A stretch of DNA of 64,000 nt. Source: Halomonas sp. HL-48 (GTDB lineage: Bacteria; Pseudomonadota; Gammaproteobacteria; Pseudomonadales; Halomonadaceae). The notes under the pieces were generated by a model. That model did not search any database. It was not told the origin of the DNA and was given only the letters and a program-made list of their open reading frames with translations. How positions within the stretch are numbered: the first letter of the stretch is position 1; the number at the start of each line of letters is the position of its first letter. The DNA lies in assembly GCF_001314875.1 (NCBI RefSeq), contig NZ_LJZS01000018.1, forward strand, positions 1 through 64,000, in the 5' to 3' direction. The position numbers and the translations under genes are program-made. Shown here piece after piece: positions 55,996-64,000 of the stretch.

Positions 55996-58377
55996 TTACC
56001 CGCGCAGCTCGGCACCTAACTCCACTTGCACCTGCGCCACTATCGACTCAACCAACCGATTGATTTCTTCATCATTAAGCGTGCGCGATGGGTGCTGCCA
56101 GGTCAACCCCAGCGCGATACTCTTATAGCCTTCGGCAACGCCTTTACCAGCATAGACATCAAATAGCGTTATGTCGCTGAGGTATTCACCTGCTTCCACA
56201 CGCGCACTATCCAGCAACGCCTGAACAGGACGCTCCTCGGGCAGCGTGAAGGCAAGGTCACGGCGCACTTCTGGAAAGCGCGACAACTGCTCGAAGGCTG
56301 GCACGTGCCCCTGGCTCAAATGATCAAGACGCACCTCGAAAACGATGGCGTCGACTTTCAGCCCCAGCGTCGCCCGCACCTGAGGGTGCAAGGTGCCAAT
56401 CCAACCCGCCGGCTGGCCTTCAAACAGCACCTGGGCGCTCTGGCCAGGGTGTAGGGCAGGATGCTCAGCGGGCTCGAAGCGCCAGGCATCGCGATTTCCG
56501 CCTAGCGCCAGCAAGCTTTCCAGATCGCCTTTGAGGTCATAAAAATCAACGCCAGCCTTTCCACCACTCCACCCTTCCGGGTCGCGCGCACCGCATAAGA
56601 GCGCTCCCATCATCGGCACCTGGGACAGGGCATCCAGCTCACCGTTGAAGACCAGCCCGGTCTCGAAAAGTCGAACGCGGCTTTGCTGACGATTGAGATT
56701 ATGCTCCATTGCTCGCACCAATCCCGGCAGCAAGCTGGCGCGCATCACCGAAAGGTCCGCGGAAATGGGGTTGGCAAGCGCAGGAGACACCGCGTCAGGC
56801 AAGATGGCCGACTGTAGCTCAGGGGCAACAAAGCTATAGGTAATCGCCTCTTGGAAACCACGCGCCACCATCTGGCGGCGCAGCTGCTTGAGCGAAAGCA
56901 CGGCTTCATGCTCGGCACGCAGCGACAGACGCGCGGCCGGTCGTCGCACCGGCAGATTGTTGTAGCCATGGATACGCGCGACTTCTTCGATAAGGTCTTC
57001 CTCAATGGCGACATCAAATCGCCAGCTGGGCACATCGACCTGCCAGTCGCCGTCGCCTACCGCTACGCCAAAACCCAGACGCTCGAGGATATCGGTCACA
57101 TCGTCCTTGCCCAGGCGCTTTGAAAGCGCTTTTTCCAGCCGCGCTTCCCGCAGGACGACACGGCGCGGCGCGGGCATGGTCGCCTCACACTTTGCTTCCA
57201 CAACGGGCCCTGCCTGACCGCCGCAAATATCGAGCAGCAACTGGGTGGCATGCTCTACCGCCTGCGGCGTCAGCAACGGGTCGACACCGCGCTCAAAGCG
57301 GTGTGACGCATCGGTATGCAGCCCATAGGAGCGCGCCTGGCCGGCAATCGCCAACGGGCTGAAAAAGGCTGACTCGAGAAAAATCGTCCGGGTGGTCTCG
57401 CTCACCCCGGATAACTCACCCCCCATGATGCCGGCCATGGCAAGCGGGCCAGTCTGATCGGCAATCACCAGCGTTTCAGGACGCAGCGCCACCTGCTGGC
57501 CATCGAGCAGCGTAAGCGACTCGCCTGGACGCGCCATACGGATCACCATGCTGCCTGTCAGATTATCCCGATCAAAGGCATGCATCGGCTGGCCAAGCTC
57601 CAGCATGACGTAGTTGGTAGTATCAACGACCGGGTCAATCGAGCGCACCCCGCTGCGTCGCAGGCGCTCCACCATCCAGAGCGGCGTTTCAGCAGTGACG
57701 TCAACGTTGCTGATCACACGGCCCAGATACCGGGGGCACTGCTCCGCCGCCTCAATATCGACGGCAAACGTCTCATCAATCGTGGCGGGTACCGGTGTTA
57801 TTTCCGGGCCCGCCACTGCCATACGATTGAGGACCCCCACTTCCCGCGCCAAACCTTTGATGCTGAGGCAATCGCCACGGTTAGGCGTGAGGTCAACTTC
57901 AATGGTCATGTCGTTGAGGTTCATGAAGTCGCGAAAGTCGGTGCCGACGGGTGCTTCAACCGGCAGCTCAAGGATGCCGGCTGACGTTTCTTCCTCCAGC
58001 CCCAGTTCGGAGGCGGAGCAAATCATGCCCTGGGACTCAACGCCCCGCAGCTTGGCTTTCTTGATCTTGAAATCGCCGGGTAAAACGCCGCCTACCCGGG
58101 CAAAAGGCACCTTCTGACCCACGCCCACATTGGGGGCGCCACACACCACCTGAACCGGTGCGCCACTGCCGTCATCCACCGTGCACACGTTGAGCTTATC
58201 GGCGTCAGGATGCTTGTCCTTGGTCAGCACCTCGGCCACTACCACGGCACTGAAGGAAGCCGACACTGGCTCGACAGCGTCGACTTCCAGGCCCGCCATG
58301 GTGATCTGATCGGCTATCGCCTGGGTCTCAAGCTGCGGTGAAACCCATTCACGCAGCCACTGTTCTGAAAATTTCAT
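55996..58377 (-). CDS. pheT: Phenylalanyl-tRNA synthetase beta subunit
   Basis: 793 residues, ATG 58377 behind aggaacgagc. EMAP-type tRNA-binding domain (about 40-150), B3/B4 editing region, B5 domain, catalytic-like core and C-terminal FDX-ACB domain (about 700-793, FPEVRRDLAF and LTWQHPSRTLNDEEINRLVE). Forms an alpha2-beta2 enzyme with PheS. It lies 26 nt after pheS. Confidence 0.97.
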   Translation of the reverse strand: MKFSEQWLREWVSPQLETQAIADQITMAGLEVDAVEPVSASFSAVVVAEVLTKDKHPDADKLNVCTVDDGSGAPVQVVCGAPNVGVGQKVPFARVGGVLPGDFKIKKAKLRGVESQGMICSASELGLEEETSAGILELPVEAPVGTDFRDFMNLNDMTIEVDLTPNRGDCLSIKGLAREVGVLNRMAVAGPEITPVPATIDETFAVDIEAAEQCPRYLGRVISNVDVTAETPLWMVERLRRSGVRSIDPVVDTTNYVMLELGQPMHAFDRDNLTGSMVIRMARPGESLTLLDGQQVALRPETLVIADQTGPLAMAGIMGGELSGVSETTRTIFLESAFFSPLAIAGQARSYGLHTDASHRFERGVDPLLTPQAVEHATQLLLDICGGQAGPVVEAKCEATMPAPRRVVLREARLEKALSKRLGKDDVTDILERLGFGVAVGDGDWQVDVPSWRFDVAIEEDLIEEVARIHGYNNLPVRRPAARLSLRAEHEAVLSLKQLRRQMVARGFQEAITYSFVAPELQSAILPDAVSPALANPISADLSVMRASLLPGLVRAMEHNLNRQQSRVRLFETGLVFNGELDALSQVPMMGALLCGARDPEGWSGGKAGVDFYDLKGDLESLLALGGNRDAWRFEPAEHPALHPGQSAQVLFEGQPAGWIGTLHPQVRATLGLKVDAIVFEVRLDHLSQGHVPAFEQLSRFPEVRRDLAFTLPEERPVQALLDSARVEAGEYLSDITLFDVYAGKGVAEGYKSIALGLTWQHPSRTLNDEEINRLVESIVAQVQVELGAELRG

Positions 58378-58403
58378 GCTCGTTCCTGTGTTTGGCCGTG
58401 GTC

Positions 58404-59438
<1,035 letters not shown>

Positions 59439-59489
59439 TTAAGCGGTTCCCATCCTGCGATGGGTCACATTTGATTGAAGAGCGTGACA

Positions 59490-59524
59490 TAAAAACAGGG
59501 GAAGAGCGGCTGCTCTTCCCCTGT
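59490..59524 (-). terminator. Terminator/attenuator between rplT and pheS
   Basis: A 13-bp perfect stem ACAGGGGAAGAGC / GCTCTTCCCCTGT with loop AGCC, followed on the reverse strand by TTTTTATGTC. It ends the rplT transcript, and pheST may depend on read-through. The only short frame just before it (nine codons from ATG near 59553) has no Phe codons, so classical pheST leader attenuation is not supported. Confidence 0.85.
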
Positions 59525-59580
59525 ACGGGTCACACTAAATGACCTGGGCATCCACTGGCGCCATTAGCGCCGGGTGAAGC

Positions 59581-59934
59581 TTATTGGGCAGCCTTGGCTT
59601 TTTCCACAATCGCAGCAAATGCCGCTTTCTCATGGACAGCCAGATCCGCCAATACCTTGCGGTCGATTTCGATACCGGCTTTCTTCAGGCCGCCAACAAA
59701 GCGACTGTAAGACATACCGTTGATGCGAGCGCCCGCATTGATACGCTGAATCCACAGCGCGCGGAACTGACGCTTACGATTACGACGGTCGCGATAGGCA
59801 TACTGGCCGGCTTTGATAACCGCCTGTTTGGCTACCCGGAATACGCGCGAACGCGCACCGTAGTAACCTTTGGCCTGCTTCAATACTTTTTTATGGCGAC
59901 GACGGGCAACTACGCCACGCTTAACTCGAGTCAT
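59581..59934 (-). CDS. rplT: Ribosomal protein L20
   Basis: 117 residues, very basic. The L20 signature [20 protein letters not shown] opens it, and [20 protein letters not shown] follows. It binds 23S rRNA early in 50S assembly and in E. coli represses rpmI-rplT translation. It lies 58 nt after rpmI. Confidence 0.98.
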   Translation of the reverse strand: MTRVKRGVVARRRHKKVLKQAKGYYGARSRVFRVAKQAVIKAGQYAYRDRRNRKRQFRALWIQRINAGARINGMSYSRFVGGLKKAGIEIDRKVLADLAVHEKAAFAAIVEKAKAAQ

Positions 59935-59992
59935 AACACACTCCTGACATTAGGCCTGAGGCAAAAAGCACTCAGAATAAGAAAATTCGACG

Positions 59993-60187
59993 TTACAGAT
60001 TCGGCAGCATGCGCTGGATCAGCGCCTTGTCTGACGCATGAATCTGCTTCATGCCACGCAGCTGACGCTTACGCTTGGTCGACTTCTTGGTCAGGATGTG
60101 GCTACGAAAAGACTGCTTGTGCTTGAAGCCATTGGCGGTCTTTTTGAAGCGCTTTGCAGCACCACTGTTGCTTTTGATTTTCGGCAT
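59993..60187 (-). CDS. rpmI: Ribosomal protein L35
   Basis: 64 residues, highly basic, with the L35 pattern [20 protein letters not shown] and the [15 protein letters not shown] stretch. ATG 60187 is preceded by ggagttatcctc. It follows infC by 81 nt; that gap has paired GC segments which could take part in L20-mediated control. Confidence 0.98.
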   Translation of the reverse strand: MPKIKSNSGAAKRFKKTANGFKHKQSFRSHILTKKSTKRKRQLRGMKQIHASDKALIQRMLPNL

Positions 60188-60268
60188 GAGGATAACTCCG
60201 CTCGATGTTTTTTAGAAAATCCAGGGCCTGCTACCTACACAAGGCAGCCCGTTAACTTCGCCGTTGGA

Positions 60269-60808
60269 TCACTTCTTTTTCGGGGCAAGGATCATGATCA
60301 TCTGGCGGCCTTCCATTTTTGGAAATGCTTCCACCGTTCCGATCTCTTCCAGGTCTGCCGCGATCCGCTCCATCAGCTTACGGCCGATGTCCTGGTGCGC
60401 CATTTCACGACCACGGAAGCGCAATGTGACCTTACCCTTGTCACCACCTTCCAAAAAGCGCGTCAGGTTTTTAAGCTTGACCTGATAGTCGCCTTCATCG
60501 GTGCCAGGCCGGAATTTGACTTCCTTGACCTGAATTTGCTTTTGCTTTTTCTTTTGAGCCGCTTTTTGCTTTTTGGTCTCAAAAACGAATTTGCCGTAAT
60601 CCATAATCTTGCAGACGATGGGATCGGCATTCGAAATTTGCACGAGATCCAAACCGGAAGATTGAGCACGCTCCAATGCTTCGGTGGTGGGCACAACACC
60701 CAACTGCTCACCGTCGCTGTCAATAAGACGTACTTCTTCTTCGGTAATTCGCTCGTTCATTGGTGGGCGCTTATCTGCTGGGCGCCCTCGCTGATTGCTT
60801 CGCTTGAT
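60269..60808 (-). CDS. infC: Translation initiation factor IF-3, ATC start codon
   Basis: 179 residues when started at ATC 60808. aaggag (60822-60817) lies exactly 8 nt before it, and the 16 extra residues ([16 protein letters not shown]) match the basic N-terminal extension of gammaproteobacterial IF3. The first ATG (60760) has no ribosome site and would cut this extension off. infC typically uses a non-AUG start (AUU in E. coli) that IF3 itself discriminates against, giving autoregulation. The domain sequence is normal: [34 protein letters not shown], and the C-terminal half to APKKK. The thrS stop overlaps the aaggag. Confidence 0.93.
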   Translation of the reverse strand: MKRSNQRGRPADKRPPMNERITEEEVRLIDSDGEQLGVVPTTEALERAQSSGLDLVQISNADPIVCKIMDYGKFVFETKKQKAAQKKKQKQIQVKEVKFRPGTDEGDYQVKLKNLTRFLEGGDKGKVTLRFRGREMAHQDIGRKLMERIAADLEEIGTVEAFPKMEGRQMIMILAPKKK

Positions 60809-60822
60809 CGGTCCGTCTCCTT
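60806..60822 (-). promoter_or_regulatory. infC ribosome site and rare ATC start
   Basis: aaggag at 60822-60817, 8-nt spacer, ATC at 60808-60806. The TAA of thrS (60823-60821) overlaps the site, so thrS and infC are physically coupled. The rare codon is the expected sensor for IF3 autoregulation. Confidence 0.8.
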
Positions 60823-62743
60823 AGGCAATTGACGATGTCGCCAGGGCTGCTCGCTCTGTACCAAACCGTTCGATAAATGCATCGACCGTCATGGTGCCGA
60901 GATCTTCGCCGCTGCGAGTTCGCACGGCCACTGAGTCAGCGTCGACTTCCTTATCTCCTACCACCAGGAGATAGGGAATTTTCTGTAACGTATGTTCGCG
61001 GATTTTAAAGCCGATTTTCTCGTTCCTCAAGTCCGCTTTAGCCCGCATGCCATTTTTTTGCAAACGCTGCTCTAAAGCAAGCGCATAATCACGCTGCGAA
61101 TCGGTAATCGTCATGATAACGACTTGCTGCGGCGCCAGCCATAATGGCATTGCACCCGCGTAGTGCTCAATCAGGATCCCCAGAAAACGCTCGAAGGAGC
61201 CGAGAATCGCACGATGCAGCATTACCGGGGTCTTGCGGGACCCATCTTCGGCGACGTATTGCGCACCGAGTCGCCCTGGCAAATTAAAATCGAGCTGTAG
61301 CGTACCACATTGCCACACGCGATTCAGGCAATCACGCAGGGCAAATTCGATTTTTGGGCCATAAAAGGCGCCTTCGCCCGGCTGCAGGTCCCAATCGAGG
61401 CCCGTGGCGTTGAGTGCCGCCTCAAGACCCTGCTCGGCCTGATCCCACATCGCCGCTTCACCCAGAAAATCTTCAGGACGCGTTGACAGCTTGAGCTCGA
61501 CATCTTCAAAACCGAGCGTCTTATATACCTGAAGTGTTAGCGCAATGAAAGCTTCCGCTTCCGCCTGAATCTGGCTTTCGGTACAAAAGATGTGCGCATC
61601 ATCCTGGGTAAACCCGCGTACGCGCATGAGGCCATGCAGCGAACCAGACGGCTCGTTGCGGTGACAGCTACCAAACTCTGCCAAACGCAGCGGTAAATCA
61701 CGGTAGCTTTTAAGCCCCTGATTAAAGACCTGCACGTGACACGGACAGTTCATCGGCTTGACCGCATACTCACGCTTTTCCGACTCCGTGGTAAACATCA
61801 GTTCATTGTAGTGGCCCCAATGACCAGACTTTTTCCAAAGAGAAAGGTCAACAACCTGCGGCGTCTTGATTTCCTGATACCCATGCTCACGCTGAATCTT
61901 ACGCATGTAATCTTCCAGCGCCTGGTACATCGTCCAGCCATTAGGGTGCCAGAACACCATCCCCGGCGCCTCTTCCTGAAGATGGAAAAGATCCATCTTG
62001 CGCGCCAACTTTCGATGATCGCGCTTCTCAGCCTCTTCGAGACGCTTCAGGTACGCTTTAAGCTGCTTCTTGTCGCCCCACGCCGTCCCGTAAATGCGCG
62101 TCAACATCGGGTTGGCGGCGTCACCACGCCAATAGGCGCCGGCCAGCTTGGTCAGTTTGAATGCCTTGAGGTGACGGGTGTTCGGCACATGCGGGCCGCG
62201 GCACATGTCAGTATATTCTTCGTGGTGATACAGCCGGATCGTGGCCCCTTCGGGAATATCACGGACGATCTCTTGCTTGTAGGGTTCGTCACGATGAAGA
62301 AACGTCAGCATCGCCTGATCACGATCGACATATTCACGGACGACGTCATACTCATGATCGATAAGCGCCTTCATGCGGGCTTCAATGGCATCCAGGTCAT
62401 CGGAAGATACCGAGTCGCCAAATTCAATATCGTAATAGAAGCCATCTTCAATCACCGGCCCAATCGCCATCTTGGCATTGGGGTATAGCTGCTTGACGGC
62501 GTGACCGATCAAATGGGCACAGGAATGCCGGATAATCTCCAGACCTTCCGGATCACGTGCCGTCAGGATGGCAACGTCGGCGTCTCGCTCTATGAGGTCA
62601 GCGGCATCAACCAGAACGCCGTCAATTTTTCCTGCCACACAGGCCTTGGCCAAACCAGGGCCAATGGACTCTGCCAACTGCATAATGGAAAGCGGTGAAT
62701 CAAACGTTCTCTGACTGCCATCCGGCAGTGTCACTATGGGCAT
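60821..62743 (-). CDS. thrS: Threonyl-tRNA synthetase
   Basis: 640 residues from ATG 62743 (aaggacaattt upstream). TGS domain ([20 protein letters not shown]), SAD editing domain (with [16 protein letters not shown]), class II core with the zinc-binding Cys/His in MNCPCHV, and C-terminal anticodon-binding domain. Length and domain order match the E. coli enzyme. It is the first gene of the thrS-infC-rpmI-rplT-pheST-ihfA block. Confidence 0.97.
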   Translation of the reverse strand: MPIVTLPDGSQRTFDSPLSIMQLAESIGPGLAKACVAGKIDGVLVDAADLIERDADVAILTARDPEGLEIIRHSCAHLIGHAVKQLYPNAKMAIGPVIEDGFYYDIEFGDSVSSDDLDAIEARMKALIDHEYDVVREYVDRDQAMLTFLHRDEPYKQEIVRDIPEGATIRLYHHEEYTDMCRGPHVPNTRHLKAFKLTKLAGAYWRGDAANPMLTRIYGTAWGDKKQLKAYLKRLEEAEKRDHRKLARKMDLFHLQEEAPGMVFWHPNGWTMYQALEDYMRKIQREHGYQEIKTPQVVDLSLWKKSGHWGHYNELMFTTESEKREYAVKPMNCPCHVQVFNQGLKSYRDLPLRLAEFGSCHRNEPSGSLHGLMRVRGFTQDDAHIFCTESQIQAEAEAFIALTLQVYKTLGFEDVELKLSTRPEDFLGEAAMWDQAEQGLEAALNATGLDWDLQPGEGAFYGPKIEFALRDCLNRVWQCGTLQLDFNLPGRLGAQYVAEDGSRKTPVMLHRAILGSFERFLGILIEHYAGAMPLWLAPQQVVIMTITDSQRDYALALEQRLQKNGMRAKADLRNEKIGFKIREHTLQKIPYLLVVGDKEVDADSVAVRTRSGEDLGTMTVDAFIERFGTERAALATSSIA

Positions 62744-62863
62744 GCAAATTGTCCTTTGAGCGCAGTGGTGATCCATACCAAGGATCACATATCGCTATCA
62801 ATGAGGTAAAAATGGGTGGAAACAATGTCGGCAGATAAGGCTAACAGATGCCAGCTTGCGTAT

Positions 62864-62894
62864 AAATAAAAAAACGGAGGGCATAGGCCCTCCG
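62864..62894 (-). terminator. Terminator after the OmpA-family gene
   Basis: Reverse strand: 8-bp stem CGGAGGGC / GCCCTCCG, loop CTAT, then seven T residues. It lies about 55 nt after the lipoprotein stop and separates it from thrS. Confidence 0.9.
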
Positions 62895-62949
62895 CTTCAT
62901 TACCATTAACGCGTTTTAAAACCGTAAGGTAACGCGTTAATTGCTTACC

Positions 62950-63828
62950 TTAGTTCCACTCATCCAGCTCTACGCGACGGTTTTCCGCACGACCTTCATC
63001 GGTGTCGTTGGTAGCGACCGGCTGCTCTTCACCGAAGCCTTCCGCCATCATACGATCAGACTCGACACCTTGCGTTGCGAGGTATTCAGTCACGGATTCA
63101 GCACGGTCCTGGGAAAGGTCCATGTTGTACTGTGCAGAGCCGACCGAGTCAGTGTGACCTTCGATGCGAACACGAACATCGGGGTTGTTAACCAGACGCT
63201 CAGCAACGCCGTTCAGCACGCTACGTGCTTCAGAAGTTAGCTGTGCGGAATCAAATTCGAAATTGACATCCTCAAGCACAACGCTATCCGGGCAGCCCAG
63301 CGAGTTGACTTCTACACCGGCCGGCGTATCAGGACACTGATCACGGTAGTCTGGCACGCCATCGTTGTCTGAATCTAACGGGCAGCCATCGGCGTCAACT
63401 TCAACACCAGCAGGCGTACCTGGGCATTGATCACGGAAGTCAGGCACGCCGTCGTCATCTGAATCCAACGGACAACCTTCAGCGTCAACCGCGGCACCTG
63501 CCGGGATGTCACCGTCGAAGCTCGGGCACTGCGGCTCTTCAGGCTCTGGCGTATTGTCCGAACAAAGCAGACCGCCGATGGCAGCGCCTGTCGCACCGCC
63601 CACAGCAAGCCCGGCATCTTCGTCAGAACTACCACTGGTTGCGTAGCCGATGCTGCTACCAATGATACCGCCTGCCAGACCACAGATAGCAGGATGCTGG
63701 TACCAGCTACGATCTCCGCTAGCGCTCGCTTGGCTTTGGCCAGAAGATTGGGAGGCAGAGCTGGCACAGCCTGAGAGGCCAACTACCAATGCGGAACCGA
63801 TTAGTAGGCCAGTTGTTGATTTTTTCAT
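62950..63828 (-). CDS. OmpA-family outer-membrane lipoprotein with calcium-binding-type repeats
   Basis: 292 residues, ATG 63828 behind aaggag. A lipoprotein signal ends at the lipobox LSGC with C21. Next comes a glycine-zipper-like stretch (about 45-92: GGIIGSSIGYATSGSS, GGATGAAIGG). Two or three thrombospondin type 3-like repeats follow (about 115-175: DSDDDGVPDFRDQCPGTPAG, DSDNDGVPDYRDQCPDTPAG), rich in Asp and Cys as in calcium-binding linkers. The C-terminal OmpA domain (about 185-292) has NFEFDSAQL and the peptidoglycan-binding GHTDSVGSAQYNMDLSQDRA. It should tie the outer membrane to peptidoglycan. There is no beta-barrel, unlike OmpA itself. Confidence 0.9.
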   Translation of the reverse strand: MKKSTTGLLIGSALVVGLSGCASSASQSSGQSQASASGDRSWYQHPAICGLAGGIIGSSIGYATSGSSDEDAGLAVGGATGAAIGGLLCSDNTPEPEEPQCPSFDGDIPAGAAVDAEGCPLDSDDDGVPDFRDQCPGTPAGVEVDADGCPLDSDNDGVPDYRDQCPDTPAGVEVNSLGCPDSVVLEDVNFEFDSAQLTSEARSVLNGVAERLVNNPDVRVRIEGHTDSVGSAQYNMDLSQDRAESVTEYLATQGVESDRMMAEGFGEEQPVATNDTDEGRAENRRVELDEWN

Positions 63829-63971
63829 GCAAGACTCCTTCTTGATCCAATGCTGAAGTGGTCATTAGTGACCATTTCTATCCAATGCTTCTTTTTTTGA
63901 GCGAGAGCATCCATTTTTCGCCTGCCTAACACCGGCCAGGTTGGCCTCTCTCGATGTTAAGCGGTTACTGG

Positions 63972-63999
63972 TATATACAGAACCTGTAAACACAAGCAA
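63972..63999 (-). promoter_or_regulatory. Candidate promoter of the OmpA-family gene
   Basis: Reverse strand: TTGCTT (63999-63994), 16-nt spacer, TATATA (63977-63972). It would give a leader of about 135 nt. That leader contains a near-palindrome GGTCACTAATGACC (63873-63860), which could form RNA structure or bind a regulator. Confidence 0.4.
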
Positions 64000-64000
64000 C

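Noticed and set aside
59528-59557. Nine-codon frame before the pheS terminator as a leader peptide
   Set aside because: It has no Phe codons and no ribosome site, so it cannot act as a classical attenuator.
60761-60808. ATG 60760 as the infC start
   Set aside because: No Shine-Dalgarno precedes it, and the upstream in-frame sequence matches the IF3 N-terminus behind a perfect aaggag.

Overview
The window looks like a chromosomal segment of a gammaproteobacterium close to Halomonas (moderately halophilic Halomonadaceae). The evidence is gene content and order: tig-clpP-clpX-lon-hupB-ppiD; thrS-infC-rpmI-rplT-pheS-pheT-ihfA; glnS-cysS beside ppiB-lpxH. Supporting signs are acidic, Asp/Glu-rich secreted and periplasmic proteins and an osmoprotectant importer. 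The genus is inferred from these features, not from a database search. Most of the window is dense, GC-rich core genome with short gaps.

Left edge (1-2384) is the only clearly accessory stretch. A frameshifted IS30-type transposase cuts the start of a membrane-anchored endonuclease/exonuclease/phosphatase-type gene. Next comes a lone AT-rich gene for a TIR-like/nucleoside-deoxyribosyltransferase-like protein, then a truncated DUF6538-type integrase pointing away from tRNA-Ser(TGA). This reads as a decayed tRNA-associated island.

2400-15400: a NhaP2-type cation/proton antiporter; an orphan NMT1-type binding protein 12 nt before a DnaQ/GIY-YIG fusion nuclease; yhhQ-ybfF behind a preQ1-I riboswitch candidate; prpE divergent from an ArsR-type regulator; sohB; an SCP2-domain protein; and the run methyltransferase, rnhA, dnaQ, nudC.

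15480-31300: gloB, mltD, the yejABEF peptide importer, rsuA-yafV, rarD, a chemoreceptor with a C-terminal sensor-like domain, and a SulP transporter. 31283-34773 encodes a branched-chain 2-oxoacid dehydrogenase (E1 alpha, E1 beta, E2) whose sequences resemble mitochondrial enzymes. A Hanks-type protein kinase follows as the apparent last gene of the same operon (29404-31269).

34905-45400: an OsmF-YehYXW osmoprotectant ABC transporter with a perfect dyad upstream; cysS and glnS; ppiB-lpxH; ppiD; hupB. 45855-51829 is the protein quality-control block lon, clpX, clpP, tig. A CBS-PAS-GGDEF-EAL protein, a small membrane protein coupled to mioC, and the ihfA-pheTS-rplT-rpmI-infC-thrS translation block follow. 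infC appears to start at a rare ATC codon. The window ends with an OmpA-type lipoprotein.

I did not find a complete new multi-gene system. The strongest leads are the kinase in the dehydrogenase operon and the lone TIR-like gene in the island remnant.
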